The translations under genes and the position numbers were made by a program. The notes beneath the pieces were generated by a model. That model saw nothing but the letters and a program-made list of their open reading frames with translations. It was not told where the DNA came from and did not search any database. From Xylanimonas ulmi (GTDB taxonomy: Bacteria; Actinomycetota; Actinomycetes; Actinomycetales; Cellulomonadaceae), in NCBI RefSeq assembly GCF_004216535.1, contig NZ_SGWX01000001.1:124001-188000 (forward strand): DNA of 64,000 nt, written 5' to 3'. Every line of letters starts with the position of its first letter. The stretch's first letter is position 1. This document shows positions 40,571 to 49,321 of the stretch, one piece after another.

Positions 40571-43165
40571 CTACTCGGTCGCGAGCGCCGCGACGGGCGA
40601 GGGGCGCACCGCGGAGCGTCCGGGCGCCACCGAGGCGACCAGCCCCGCGGCCAGCGCGATCGCGGCGACCAGGGCGACGTCGCGCCACGGCACCGCGAGG
40701 CGCACGTCGCCGATGGAGCCGAGCGCCGCGAGCGACCCGCCCCAGCCGTAGACAAGCCCGAGCGCGATGCCGAGCACAGCCCCGACGCCCGCGATGAGCA
40801 TGCCCTCGACGGCCAGCATCCAGCGCAGCTGCCCGCGCGTGACGCCGATGGCCCGCAGGGTCGCCGACTCGCGGCGCCGCTCGAGCACGCTCAGCGACAG
40901 CGTGTTGGCCACACCGATGAGCGCGATGACGACGGCGACGGCGAGCAGTCCCACGACGACGCCCAGCGCGGTGTCGATGACGCTCTCGAACGACGCGCGC
41001 TCGACGGCCGCGCCCTCGACCGAGATCTGCGCGTCGGCGTCCGCCACGGCGTCCTGGATCGCGGCGACGGCGGACACGTCACCGCTGGTGAGCGCGACCC
41101 ACAGCCGAGAGGCGTCGGGGTGGGCGTCGAGCGTCGCGAGGTCGGCGGGCACCACCATGAGGTCGGTGACCGCGCCGATCGGCGCGGTCGCGACGGTGAG
41201 CGTCTCGCCGCCGTCGGGCCCCTGGAGCGTCAGGTGGTCGCCGGCGGCCAGGCCCCAGGCGTCGGCGAGCGAGTCGGCCGCGAGGACCGTGCCGGGCGCG
41301 AGCGCGTCGAGCGCGGACCCGTCGGCCAGCGTGGCGCGCGCCTCGGCGGCGTCCACCCCCACGACGTGGGCGCTGACGGGCTCCGTCCCGGCGGGCGCGG
41401 CGCCCGCGGCGACGTGGCCCGCGGCGTCGAAGTACCGGTCGATGGTGACCTGCGTGGACGCGGGCTGGGCGATCGACGCCACGCCGTCGACGCCCCTGAC
41501 GGTCGCGACGACGGCGGCCGGCACCGACGGCGCCGAGTCCTCGCCGCCGTCGAGCGCCACGAGGGCCACGTCGACGGGGTACTGCGTGTCGAGCAGCGCC
41601 GTCAGGCTCGTGCGGGCGCTGGCCGCGCCGGTCGACATCATCGCCACGAGCGTGACGCCGATGAGCAGCGCGGTCGACGTCGCCGCGGTGCGCCGCGGGT
41701 TGCGCAGCGTGTTCGCGGCGGCCAGGCGCGCCGTCGGTCCGGTCAGGCCCACGAGGCGCCCGGTGAGCGCGGTGACGCGCGGCAGCCAGAACACCGCCGA
41801 GACGGCGACGCCGACGAACGACAGCGCGCCGCCGGCGACCCCGGCGAGCAGCCCGAGCTGTGGGTCCTCCTCGACCGTGCCGAGCGCGGCGCCGGCGCCC
41901 AGGAGGGCGAAGCCGCCGAGGATCGCGAGCACGGAGAGCACCAGGCGCACGCGCCCGGCCGAGCCCTTCTCGACCGACGGGCCGGTGTCGGGGCGCAGCG
42001 CCGCGAGCGGCGCGACCCGTGTGGCGGCGCGCGCGGGCACGAGCGCGGCCAGCACGGTCACCGCCGTGCCGACCAGCACCGGGATGACCACGACCTGCCA
42101 GGTGACGGTGATCGCCGAGGGCAGGAACGGGGCGGCGTCACCGTTGCTCGCGACCAGCAGCGCGAGCTGGCCGAGCCCGCAGCCGACCAGCACGCCCGCG
42201 AGCGAGGCGGCCACGCCGAGCATGGCGGCCTCGAGCAGCACGCCCGCGCCGACCTGCCGCTTGCCCGCGCCCACGGCGCGCAGCAGCGCGAGGGTGCGGG
42301 TGCGCTGGGCGACCAGCACCTGGAAGGTGTTGGTGATGACGAGCCCGGCGACCAGCAGCGCGATCGCCGCGAACGTCAGCACGAACACGAGGAAGATGAC
42401 GTCCTGGCCGCCGGTCATCGCCCGGGCGGTCGCCGCGGCGTGCTCGGCGGGCGTGACGACCTCGGCGCCCCGGGGCAGGGCCTGGGCGAGCGCGGCGCGC
42501 ACCTCGCCGAGCGAGGCGCCGTCGGCCAAGAGCACGGAGACCTCGGTGACCTGCGGGTCGCCGCCGCGCTGGGCCGCGGCCCGCTCGGCGAGCGTGGCGG
42601 CGTCCAGGACGGCGGCGCCGCCCTGCATGCCGTAGGCGTTCTTGGGGTCGGCGACCAGGCCGGTGACGGTGAACTGCTCGGTCTGGGTCTCGCCGTCCTC
42701 GTCCCAGGTCTCGACGCCGACGTCGGAGCCGACGCCGACGCGCAGGCGCTCGGCGACGTCGGGCGGCAGCGCGACCTGGCCCGGCCCGGTCGGCCACGCG
42801 CCCTCGCTGAGCTCGAGCGGCATGAGGCGCGGGTTGGCGGTCGTGCCGATGACGCCTTGGTAGATGGTGCGCCCGCCTCCGGTGAACAGCTCGGACGAGA
42901 CGATCTGGTCGGCGGTGGCCGCCACGCCCGGCGCCGTGCGCAGCGCCTCGCGCTGGGCCTGCGTCAGCGGGGCGCCGACGGGGGCTTTGACGACGAGGTC
43001 GGCGCTCGCGTACTGCGCGGCGATCGCGTCGTACGTCGAGCGGGTGATGAGGTTGCCGGCCAGGAGGGTCGCGGCGACGAACGCCGTGCCGATGAGGATG
43101 GCGACGCCGGCCGCCGTGAGCCGGCCGACGCTGCGGCGCATCTGCGCCAGGGTCAGGCGCAGCAT
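40571..43165 (-). CDS. MacB/FtsX-type ABC transporter permease
   Basis: The 864-aa protein has the duplicated FtsX layout: a helix near the N terminus (AGVAILIGTAFVAATLLAGN), a large extracytoplasmic domain, three helices (FLVFVLTFAAIALLVAGLVI onward), a central pair, a second extracytoplasmic domain and three final helices (VVVGLLAVAVVIALIGVANT onward). The paired cytoplasmic motifs RTRTLALLRAVGAGKRQV and RRRESATLRAIGVTRGQLRW are the usual coupling helices. Such systems export lipids, peptides or antibiotics or act by mechanotransmission; no substrate is indicated. It is coupled to the ATPase by a stop/start overlap (TGATG). Confidence 0.9.
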   Translation of the reverse strand: MLRLTLAQMRRSVGRLTAAGVAILIGTAFVAATLLAGNLITRSTYDAIAAQYASADLVVKAPVGAPLTQAQREALRTAPGVAATADQIVSSELFTGGGRTIYQGVIGTTANPRLMPLELSEGAWPTGPGQVALPPDVAERLRVGVGSDVGVETWDEDGETQTEQFTVTGLVADPKNAYGMQGGAAVLDAATLAERAAAQRGGDPQVTEVSVLLADGASLGEVRAALAQALPRGAEVVTPAEHAAATARAMTGGQDVIFLVFVLTFAAIALLVAGLVITNTFQVLVAQRTRTLALLRAVGAGKRQVGAGVLLEAAMLGVAASLAGVLVGCGLGQLALLVASNGDAAPFLPSAITVTWQVVVIPVLVGTAVTVLAALVPARAATRVAPLAALRPDTGPSVEKGSAGRVRLVLSVLAILGGFALLGAGAALGTVEEDPQLGLLAGVAGGALSFVGVAVSAVFWLPRVTALTGRLVGLTGPTARLAAANTLRNPRRTAATSTALLIGVTLVAMMSTGAASARTSLTALLDTQYPVDVALVALDGGEDSAPSVPAAVVATVRGVDGVASIAQPASTQVTIDRYFDAAGHVAAGAAPAGTEPVSAHVVGVDAAEARATLADGSALDALAPGTVLAADSLADAWGLAAGDHLTLQGPDGGETLTVATAPIGAVTDLMVVPADLATLDAHPDASRLWVALTSGDVSAVAAIQDAVADADAQISVEGAAVERASFESVIDTALGVVVGLLAVAVVIALIGVANTLSLSVLERRRESATLRAIGVTRGQLRWMLAVEGMLIAGVGAVLGIALGLVYGWGGSLAALGSIGDVRLAVPWRDVALVAAIALAAGLVASVAPGRSAVRPSPVAALATE

Positions 43166-44010
43166 CACGCGCCCGCCTTCGCGCCCAGGCCCTCGGCGTC
43201 GTCGAGGGGCTGTTCGAGCGAGCGCAGCGCGTCGAGTCCGGCGAGCACCGCCTCGGGCGTCGGGTCGGTGATCTCCCCGGCGATGCGCCCGTCGGCGAGC
43301 AGGACGACGCGGTCGGCGTAGGCGGCCGCGGCCGGGTCGTGCGTGACCATGATGATGGTGCGGCCCAGCTCGCGCACCGAGCGGCGCAGGAACGAGAGCA
43401 CCTGGGCGCCGGAGCGTGAGTCGAGGTTGCCGGTCGGCTCGTCGGCGAAGACGACGTCGGGCTTGGCGATGAGCGCGCGGGCGATGGCGACGCGCTGCTG
43501 CTGGCCGCCCGACATCTCGGCGGGGCGGTGCTCGAGGCGGTCGGCGATGCCGAGGGTGCGGGTGAGCGTCGCGAGCCACTCGCGGTCGACCTTGCCGCCC
43601 GCGAGCTCGACGGGCAGCGTGATGTTCTTCTCGGCGGTGAACATCGGCAGCAGGTTGAACTGCTGGAAGACGAAGCCGACGCGGTTGCGGCGCAGCAGCG
43701 TGAGCTCCTTGTCGCCCAGCCCGGTGATCTCGGTCGAGCCGATGAAGGCCTGCCCGCTCGTGGCCGAGTCGAGGCCGGCGAGCAGGTGCATGAGCGTCGA
43801 CTTGCCCGAGCCCGAGGGGCCCATGATCGCGGTGAAGCGGCCGGCCTCGAAGTCGACGTCGACGGCGTCGAGCGCGCGCACCTGCGCGGCGCCGCGGCCG
43901 TAGGTCTTGGCGAGCGAGCGCGCCCGGACGGCGGCGACAGAGCGGGGGGAGCCGCCGGACGCGGCGCCCGAGGCGGCGTCGGCGAGCGGGACGAACACGG
44001 TGGTGTCCAC
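43165..44010 (-). CDS. MacB/LolD-type ABC transporter ATPase
   Basis: The 281-aa ATPase has Walker A GPSGSGKST, Q-loop FVFQQFNLLP, signature MSGGQQQRVAIARAL, Walker B VVFADEPTGNLD and the switch His in IIMVTHDPAAA. The Q-loop and DEPTGNLD are typical of the LolD/MacB class that pairs with FtsX-type permeases, here the overlapping downstream gene. The GTG at 44010 was chosen because GGAG lies 6 nt before it; an upstream GTG (44049) is possible. A TetR gene reads toward it from upstream on the same strand but looks tied to the GH13 gene instead. Confidence 0.92.
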   Translation of the reverse strand: MDTTVFVPLADAASGAASGGSPRSVAAVRARSLAKTYGRGAAQVRALDAVDVDFEAGRFTAIMGPSGSGKSTLMHLLAGLDSATSGQAFIGSTEITGLGDKELTLLRRNRVGFVFQQFNLLPMFTAEKNITLPVELAGGKVDREWLATLTRTLGIADRLEHRPAEMSGGQQQRVAIARALIAKPDVVFADEPTGNLDSRSGAQVLSFLRRSVRELGRTIIMVTHDPAAAAYADRVVLLADGRIAGEITDPTPEAVLAGLDALRSLEQPLDDAEGLGAKAGA

Positions 44011-44138
44011 GGGGTTCTCCGGTTCGAGTGAGGGATCGGTGCGGAACACCTCGAAACTACGGAGCGTGGCGGGGGCGGGGCGTCGCCCCTGAGGCTGGTC
44101 CTGGCGGGACTCAGGTCATACCCAGGTCGTACGCGCCG

Positions 44139-44750
44139 TCATCCGCCCCAGTCGCCCAAGGCGCCCTGTAGGGCGCCGAGCGCGGCCTCGACGAGCGGCC
44201 ACCGGTCCTCGGGCGGGCAGCCCTGCTCGGCCCAGCGCGCGCAGGCCGACTCCAGGAACCCGAGGTAGCCCCACAACGCGTATTCGAACCGCCGGTCGAC
44301 GCGGTCCGCGAGCAGGTCGCGCAGCCGCGTGGCCTGCTCGGCGCGCGCCTGGCGGCGCACCTGTGCGACGACGGCGGGCTCGTCGCCGGGGCGCAGCACG
44401 GCCCCGGCCCATGCGTGCGGGTGGGCGGCGACGTCGTCGAGCTGGACGAGCGTGACGGCGCGCACGCGGTCGCGGCGCGGCACGCCGGGGCGCAGCGCGG
44501 CGACGGCGGCCTCTTGGCGTGCGGCGAGGTCGGCGACCGTGTGGCGCACGACCGTGGCGTACAGGTCGTCCTTGCCGGCGAAGTACCGGTAGAGCAGCGC
44601 CTCGGAGGCCCCGGCCCGCGCGGCGACCTGCGTGATGGTGACCTGCGCGTAGGGGGCGCGCGAGAACTCCTGCGCGGCGGCCGCGACGATCGCGGCCCGC
44701 CGTGAGTCGGGGTCGAGCCGGCGGCGCGGGCTGGCGTCGGTGCGCGTCAC
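44139..44750 (-). CDS. TetR-family regulator, divergent from the GH13 gene
   Basis: The 203-aa protein has a TetR DNA-binding domain (RRAAIVAAAAQEFSRAPYAQ, VTITQVAARAGASEALLYRY with FAGKDDLYATV) and an all-helical ligand domain ending GALGDWGG. The GTG start fits a leaderless -10 (TAGGCT, 7 nt upstream). A 19-bp dyad, TAGTGAATCCCATTCACTA, lies between it and the divergent GH13 gene, so it very likely represses that gene and perhaps itself. Its inducer is not evident. Confidence 0.88.
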   Translation of the reverse strand: MTRTDASPRRRLDPDSRRAAIVAAAAQEFSRAPYAQVTITQVAARAGASEALLYRYFAGKDDLYATVVRHTVADLAARQEAAVAALRPGVPRRDRVRAVTLVQLDDVAAHPHAWAGAVLRPGDEPAVVAQVRRQARAEQATRLRDLLADRVDRRFEYALWGYLGFLESACARWAEQGCPPEDRWPLVEAALGALQGALGDWGG

Positions 44751-44757
44751 GTTGCCC

Positions 44758-44763
44758 AGCCTA
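44758..44763 (-). promoter_or_regulatory. -10 element for leaderless tetR mRNA
   Basis: TAGGCT on the minus strand lies 7 nt before the GTG at 44750. Confidence 0.5.
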
Positions 44764-44783
44764 CGAGAGCGGGCTATGGTCAC

Positions 44784-44802
44784 TAGTGAATCCCATTCAC
44801 TA
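44784..44802. promoter_or_regulatory. TetR operator between tetR and the GH13 gene
   Basis: TAGTGAAT-CCC-ATTCACTA has perfect 8-bp arms. It ends 10 nt before the GH13 start and overlaps the start of its ribosome site AAGGAG; TATGGT just upstream could be the -10. Binding would block GH13 transcription. Confidence 0.75.
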
Positions 44803-44812
44803 AGGAGCTGGC

Positions 44813-46093
44813 ATGGCCTCTCACGCGGCCTGGTCCGAGCACGCGGTGCTCTGGCACGTCTACCCGCTCGGCTTCTGCGGGGCGCCGATCCGCCCCGAGC
44901 GCCCCGAGCCCGCCCCCGTCCACCGCCTGCGCCGCCTGACCGCCTGGCTCGACCACGCCGTCGCGCTGGGCGCCTCGGCGCTGCTGCTCGGACCGGTGCA
45001 CGCCTCGGCGACCCACGGCTACGACACCCTCGACCACCTGCGGCTCGACCCGCGGCTGGGGACCGAGGAGGACTTCGACGCCCTCGTGGCCGCGTGCCAC
45101 CAGCGCGGCCTGCGCGTGGTGCTCGACGCCGTCCTGAGCCACGTCGGGCGGGAGCACCCCGCGCTCGTGCGCGCGCTGCGCGAGGGGCCCGGCAGCCCGG
45201 ACGCCGCGCTCTTTGACATCGACTGGGACGCGCCCGGCGGGCCTGCACCGCGCGTCTTCGAGGGGCACGGCTCCCTCGCGCGCCTCGACCACTCCGGCCA
45301 GGCCGCGCGTGAGCACGCCGTGCGGGTGCTGACGCACTGGCTCGACCGCGGCGTCGACGGCTGGCGCCTGGACGCCGCCTACTCGGTGCCCACCGACTTC
45401 TGGGCCGACGTCGTCGCGGCCGTGCGCCGTACGCACCCCGACGCGTGGCTCCTCGGCGAGGTCATCCACGGCGACTACGCGGGCTTCGTGCGCGCCAGCG
45501 GCGTCGACACCGTCACGCAGTACGAGCTGTGGAAGGCCGTGTGGTCCTCGCTGCGCGACCGCAACCTGTACGAGCTCGACTGGACCCTGCGCCGGCACTG
45601 CGCGCTGCTGGAGGAGTTCGTGCCGCAGACGTTCGTGGGCAACCACGACGTGACCCGCATCGCGTCGCTCGCCGGGCGCGACGGCGCTCTCGTGGCGCTC
45701 GCGGTGCTCATGACGGTCGGCGGCGTCCCGTCGGTCTACGCCGGCGACGAGCACGGCTTCACCGGGGTCAAGGAGGAGCGGCTCGGGGGAGACGACGCCG
45801 TGCGGCCCGCGTTCCCCGACACCCCGGGCGAGCTGGCGCCCTGGGGGATGGACGTGCTGCGCGCCCATCAGGACCTCATCGGGCTGCGCAGGCGCCACCC
45901 CTGGCTGACGACCGCGCGCACCGAGGCCGTCGAGCTGAGCAACACGCGGTTCGTCTACCGGACGGTCGCGGCCGACGGCGGCGCGTCGCTGCGCGTCGAG
46001 CTCGACGTCGCCGACACGCCGCGCGCGGTGGTCCGCGCCGCCGACGGCGCACAACTGTGGCCCCTGCCCACCGCCCCCACCGCTGGTGGTTGA
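44813..46093 (+). CDS. GH13 (alpha-amylase family) glycosidase
   Basis: The 426-aa enzyme has the GH13 catalytic triad: nucleophile D187 in GWRLDAAY, acid/base E216 in LLGEVIHG and D279 in FVGNHDVTRI. Region I reads DAVLSHVG where most members have DAVxNH. It has no signal peptide, so it acts inside the cell, and it is shorter than typical amylases with a small C-terminal sheet domain. It could be a maltose- or trehalose-related hydrolase or transglycosidase; the exact reaction is not clear. AAGGAGCTGGC precedes the ATG. A TetR dyad overlaps its promoter. The stop codon (46091-46093) is provided by a palindromic repeat copy. Confidence 0.88.
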   Translation: MASHAAWSEHAVLWHVYPLGFCGAPIRPERPEPAPVHRLRRLTAWLDHAVALGASALLLGPVHASATHGYDTLDHLRLDPRLGTEEDFDALVAACHQRGLRVVLDAVLSHVGREHPALVRALREGPGSPDAALFDIDWDAPGGPAPRVFEGHGSLARLDHSGQAAREHAVRVLTHWLDRGVDGWRLDAAYSVPTDFWADVVAAVRRTHPDAWLLGEVIHGDYAGFVRASGVDTVTQYELWKAVWSSLRDRNLYELDWTLRRHCALLEEFVPQTFVGNHDVTRIASLAGRDGALVALAVLMTVGGVPSVYAGDEHGFTGVKEERLGGDDAVRPAFPDTPGELAPWGMDVLRAHQDLIGLRRRHPWLTTARTEAVELSNTRFVYRTVAADGGASLRVELDVADTPRAVVRAADGAQLWPLPTAPTAGG

Positions 46094-46204
46094 GCCCGTC
46101 GAAACCACCCCACCACCCCACCGCTGGTTGAGCCTGTCGAAACCACGCGACCCGAACGTGGTGGTGGTTTCGACAGGCTCAACCACCGGGTGGGGCTCAA
46201 CCAC
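46085..46204. repeat. Cluster of palindromic repeats between the GH13 and response-regulator genes
   Basis: Full copies lie at 46085-46109 and 46124-46146 in one orientation and at 46163-46187 in the other, followed by a half copy (46193-46204). They separate two convergent genes. The first contains the GH13 stop codon. Confidence 0.9.
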
Positions 46205-46213
46205 CGGGTGGGC

Positions 46214-46966
46214 TCAGGCGCCGGGGCGGACCAGGCCGGTCTCGTAGGCCACCACCACCGCCTGCACGCGGTCGCGCGCGCCGAGCTTGGCCAGCACCCG
46301 CCCCACGTGCGTCTTGACGGTCGCCTCGGCCACGAACAGGTCCGAGGCGATCTCGGTGTTGGACCGCCCGCGCGCCATGAGCACCAGCACCTCGCGCTCG
46401 CGGTCGGTGAGCGTGGCGAGGGCCTCGTGCTCGGGCGTCGAGGCATCGGCGGTCGGCTCGGGCAGCGCCGTGACGAGGTGTTCGAGCAGTCGACGTGTCG
46501 AGGACGGCGCGATGACCGCGTCACCGTGGTGCACGGTGCGGATCGCCGTCAGCATCTCCTCGGGCGGCGCGTCCTTGAGCAGGAACCCCGACGCCCCGGC
46601 CCGGATGGCCTCGAGCACGTACTCGTCGAGGTCGAACGTGGTCAGCACGACGACGCGCGGCGCGTCGGGCGCCTGCGTCAGCCGCGCGGTCGCCGTCAGC
46701 CCGTCCATGCGCGGCATGCGCACGTCCATGAGCACGACGTCGGCGGGCACAGGCAGCACGCCCAGCACTCGCAGCGCCTCGACGCCGTCGCCCGCCTCGG
46801 CGACCACGGTGAGGTCAGGCTGGGAGTCGATGACCATGCGGAAGCCCGCGCGCACGAGCTGCTGGTCGTCGATCAAGGCCACCCGGATCGGCCCGCCGTC
46901 GCCGTCCCCGGAGTGCTCGCGGACGCCGATGTCGGCTCCCCGCGCGTCGTGCGCGCTCGTGCTCAT
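46214..46966 (-). CDS. NarL/FixJ-family response regulator
   Basis: The 250-aa regulator has a receiver domain with phosphorylation site D81 (DVVLMDVRMPRMDGL), T in VVVLTTFD and K in GFLLKDAPPEEML, then a LuxR-type helix-turn-helix (LTDREREVLVLMARGRSNTE, EATVKTHVGRVLAKLGARDR). About 25 extra residues precede the receiver. Its ATG overlaps the stop of the kinase gene upstream (ATGA), so the two form a pair. Targets and signal are unknown. Palindromic repeats follow its stop. Confidence 0.92.
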   Translation of the reverse strand: MSTSAHDARGADIGVREHSGDGDGGPIRVALIDDQQLVRAGFRMVIDSQPDLTVVAEAGDGVEALRVLGVLPVPADVVLMDVRMPRMDGLTATARLTQAPDAPRVVVLTTFDLDEYVLEAIRAGASGFLLKDAPPEEMLTAIRTVHHGDAVIAPSSTRRLLEHLVTALPEPTADASTPEHEALATLTDREREVLVLMARGRSNTEIASDLFVAEATVKTHVGRVLAKLGARDRVQAVVVAYETGLVRPGA

Positions 46967-48459
46967 GCCGGCTCCCTTGTCTCGGTCGTCGCGTCGGTCG
47001 CGTCGGTCGTCTCGCTGCTCCCGGTCCCACCGGTCGCCTCGCCGGGCCTGATCTCAGCGGGCCTGATCTCAGCGGGCCTGGCCTCAGCGGGCGCAGTCGG
47101 GCTGGGCGCGGTCGGGCTGGGCCCGGCCTCGGCGGGCCGCGACTCCGGCGGCAGCGGCATCGCGAACCGCACGCGCCAGCCGCCCCCGGGCCGCGGACCG
47201 GCCGTCGCCGAGCCGCCGAACAGGGCCGCCCGCTCACGCATGCCCAGCAGGCCGTAGCCGGGCCCGCCCGGCTGGGCGTCGACGGCCGCGGCGCCACGCC
47301 CGTCGTCGGAGACCTCAAGCTCGACGCCCGCCGCGGCCCAGCGCACGACGACGGTCACCGACACCCCGGGTCCGGCGTGCTTGCGCACATTGGTCAGCGC
47401 CTCCTGGCACACGCGGTGCAGCGTCAGCCCGGCCCCGGGCGGCAGGCGCCGCGGCTCGCCGACGCGCACGAGCGACACCTGTGTGCCGGCGTCGCGCGCC
47501 TGGTCGATGAGCGAGCCGAGGTCGGCGTCGTCGAGCGGCGCGGCGATCGGGGTTGGCTGGTACGCCTGGCCGGCTGGCGTGGCGCCCGCTCTGGCGGCGC
47601 CTGTCCCCGTCGCGGCGGTCGGGGACATGCCGGGCTGGGGCGCGCGCGGCGCGGCGGCGCCGTCGTCCGAGCGCAGCACCCCCAGCAGGCGCCGCATGTC
47701 GGCGAGCGCGGCGCGCCCGGTCTCGGAGATGACCTCCAGCGCCCGCCCCGCGGCGCCCGGGTCGCCCACCGCGGCGTAACGGCCGCCGTCGGCCTGGGCG
47801 ATGACGACCGACAGCGAGTGGGCGACGATGTCGTGCATCTCGCGCGCGATGCGGGCGCGCTCGGCGGCCGTGGCGAGCTGCGCCTGCTGGTCGCGCTCGA
47901 TCTCCAGGCGGCGGGTGCGGTCGTGCAGGGCTTCGAGCATTTCGCGGCGGGCGCGGCGCATCAGGCCGAACGCCCACGCCGACAACGCCATGATGGATGC
48001 GACAACCGTCACGCCCACCAGGTCGGCCTGCGCCGCGCGGCCGCCCGCCTGGTAGGCCATCGCGGCGCCGAGCAGCGCGGCGCCGCCCAGCGCGGTGACC
48101 ATGGCGGCCCGGTGCGCCCAGACGGGGCCGTTGACGGTGACCGAGTAGAGCGCGATGAGGATGGCGAAGTCCGCGGGCAGGATGAGGGGATTGCCCGTGA
48201 GCACGTGGGCGAGGGCGACCGCGGCGACGGCCGCGGTGGCGGGCACGGGCCGCACGCGCCGCCAGGCGAGCGGCACGACGAGCAGCGTCGACCAGATCAG
48301 CGCCGCCAGCGGGCTCTCGTACGTCACGAACCGGGCGGCGCTGCCGAACGCCACGACCGAGAGCGCCACGGTCGGCAGCCCGAGCGCGACGGTGGCCACC
48401 ACGTCGACGCCGAAGCGGTGCGCCTCCGCCCAACGCACGAGGCGCTCGTACCAACTCAT
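46963..48459 (-). CDS. DesK/NarX-type sensor histidine kinase
   Basis: The 498-aa kinase has five to six membrane helices in residues 15-165, a HisKA_3 dimerisation helix with H209 (REMHDIVAHSLSVVIAQ) and a HATPase domain (CQEALTNVRKHA, LEVSDDGRGAAAV, GYGLLGMRERAALFGG). The C terminus is a 60-residue Pro/Ala/Glu tail encoded by 15-bp tandem repeats (GGGCCTGATCTCAGC at 47044, 47059 and, changed, 47074), giving repeated AEIRP. The ATG at 48459 was chosen over 48465 because the -10 TAGCCT is then 8 nt away. Partner of the overlapping response regulator; the signal is probably a membrane or lipid stress. Confidence 0.9.
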   Translation of the reverse strand: MSWYERLVRWAEAHRFGVDVVATVALGLPTVALSVVAFGSAARFVTYESPLAALIWSTLLVVPLAWRRVRPVPATAAVAAVALAHVLTGNPLILPADFAILIALYSVTVNGPVWAHRAAMVTALGGAALLGAAMAYQAGGRAAQADLVGVTVVASIMALSAWAFGLMRRARREMLEALHDRTRRLEIERDQQAQLATAAERARIAREMHDIVAHSLSVVIAQADGGRYAAVGDPGAAGRALEVISETGRAALADMRRLLGVLRSDDGAAAPRAPQPGMSPTAATGTGAARAGATPAGQAYQPTPIAAPLDDADLGSLIDQARDAGTQVSLVRVGEPRRLPPGAGLTLHRVCQEALTNVRKHAGPGVSVTVVVRWAAAGVELEVSDDGRGAAAVDAQPGGPGYGLLGMRERAALFGGSATAGPRPGGGWRVRFAMPLPPESRPAEAGPSPTAPSPTAPAEARPAEIRPAEIRPGEATGGTGSSETTDATDATTETREPA

Positions 48460-48467
48460 GGACATCG

Positions 48468-48473
48468 AGGCTA
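48468..48473 (-). promoter_or_regulatory. -10 element for the sensor kinase-regulator operon
   Basis: TAGCCT (minus strand) is 8 nt from the ATG at 48459 but only 2 nt from the ATG at 48465, which favours the second start. Confidence 0.4.
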
Positions 48474-48622
48474 GGGTGTGAGGCGTGCGGGCGCGTCAGC
48501 CCGCGGGATGGTTCGGCGCGCGAAGCGTCATCCCTGGGGTGGGTGAGGCCCGTGGGTGACACCACCCGCCGGGTTTGCGGCGTGGCGTCGCAACGACGGC
48601 CTGACGCCTGCCTGGATGCCGC

Positions 48623-48628
48623 TACCAT
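48623..48628 (+). promoter_or_regulatory. -10 element for leaderless OmpR-type regulator mRNA
   Basis: TACCAT lies 6 nt before the ATG at 48635. The intervening GGCGGA is too close to the start to act as a normal ribosome site. Confidence 0.45.
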
Positions 48629-48634
48629 GGCGGA

Positions 48635-49318
48635 ATGACCCACGTGCTGCTAGCTGAGGACGACCCGGCGATTGCCGAACCCTTGGCCCGGGCCCTCACT
48701 CGTGAGGGTTACGACGTGATCGTGCAAGGAACTGGTCAAGGCGCCCTCGACAATGTGGGCACCGCGGACGTCGTCGTCCTCGACCTGGGCCTTCCGGACA
48801 TGGACGGGCTCGATGTCGCGCGCAAGGTGCGCGCCAGCGGCCTGACCGTCCCGATCCTCGTGCTGACGGCCCGTGCCGACGAGGTGGACCTCGTCGTCGG
48901 CCTCGACGCCGGCGCCGACGACTACGTCACCAAGCCGTTCCGCCTGGCCGAGCTGCTCGCCCGCGTGCGCGCGCTGCTGCGCCGCACGCACGGCGAGGTC
49001 GCGGACGAGGAGGAGCTGCGCGCGCAGGACGTGCGCGTCGACGTCTCGGCGCACCGCGCGTTCCAGGGCGACCGCGAGCTGCACCTGACGACCAAGGAGT
49101 TCGACCTGCTGCGGGTGCTGGTCGCCAACGCCGGCTCCGTCGTCGTGCGCGACACGCTCATGCGCGACGTGTGGGGCTCGGACCCGGTCGGCTCGACCAA
49201 GACGCTCGACATGCACGTGTCGTGGCTGCGCCGCAAGCTCGGCGACGACGCGAACTCGCCTCGCTACGTCTCGACCGTCCGGGGGCTCGGCTTCCGCTTC
49301 GAGGCCGGGGCGAGCTGA
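48635..49318 (+). CDS. OmpR/PhoB-family response regulator
   Basis: The 227-aa protein has a receiver with D50 (VVVLDLGLPDMDG) and K100 (DDYVTKPFR) and a winged-helix DNA-binding domain (LTTKEFDLLRVLVANAGSVV, KTLDMHVSWLRRKLGDD, VSTVRGLGFRFE). The kinase gene starts 3 nt after its stop. In many actinobacteria a regulator-kinase pair of this type stands just before purK, as it does here; its stimulus is not known. Confidence 0.93.
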   Translation: MTHVLLAEDDPAIAEPLARALTREGYDVIVQGTGQGALDNVGTADVVVLDLGLPDMDGLDVARKVRASGLTVPILVLTARADEVDLVVGLDAGADDYVTKPFRLAELLARVRALLRRTHGEVADEEELRAQDVRVDVSAHRAFQGDRELHLTTKEFDLLRVLVANAGSVVVRDTLMRDVWGSDPVGSTKTLDMHVSWLRRKLGDDANSPRYVSTVRGLGFRFEAGAS

Positions 49319-49321
49319 CCC

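Noticed and set aside
36476-43321. A 2281-codon open frame on the plus strand
   Set aside because: It is the complement of the EccC-like and ABC genes, is dominated by Arg, Gly and Ala, and has no family signal; long antisense frames are expected at this GC content.
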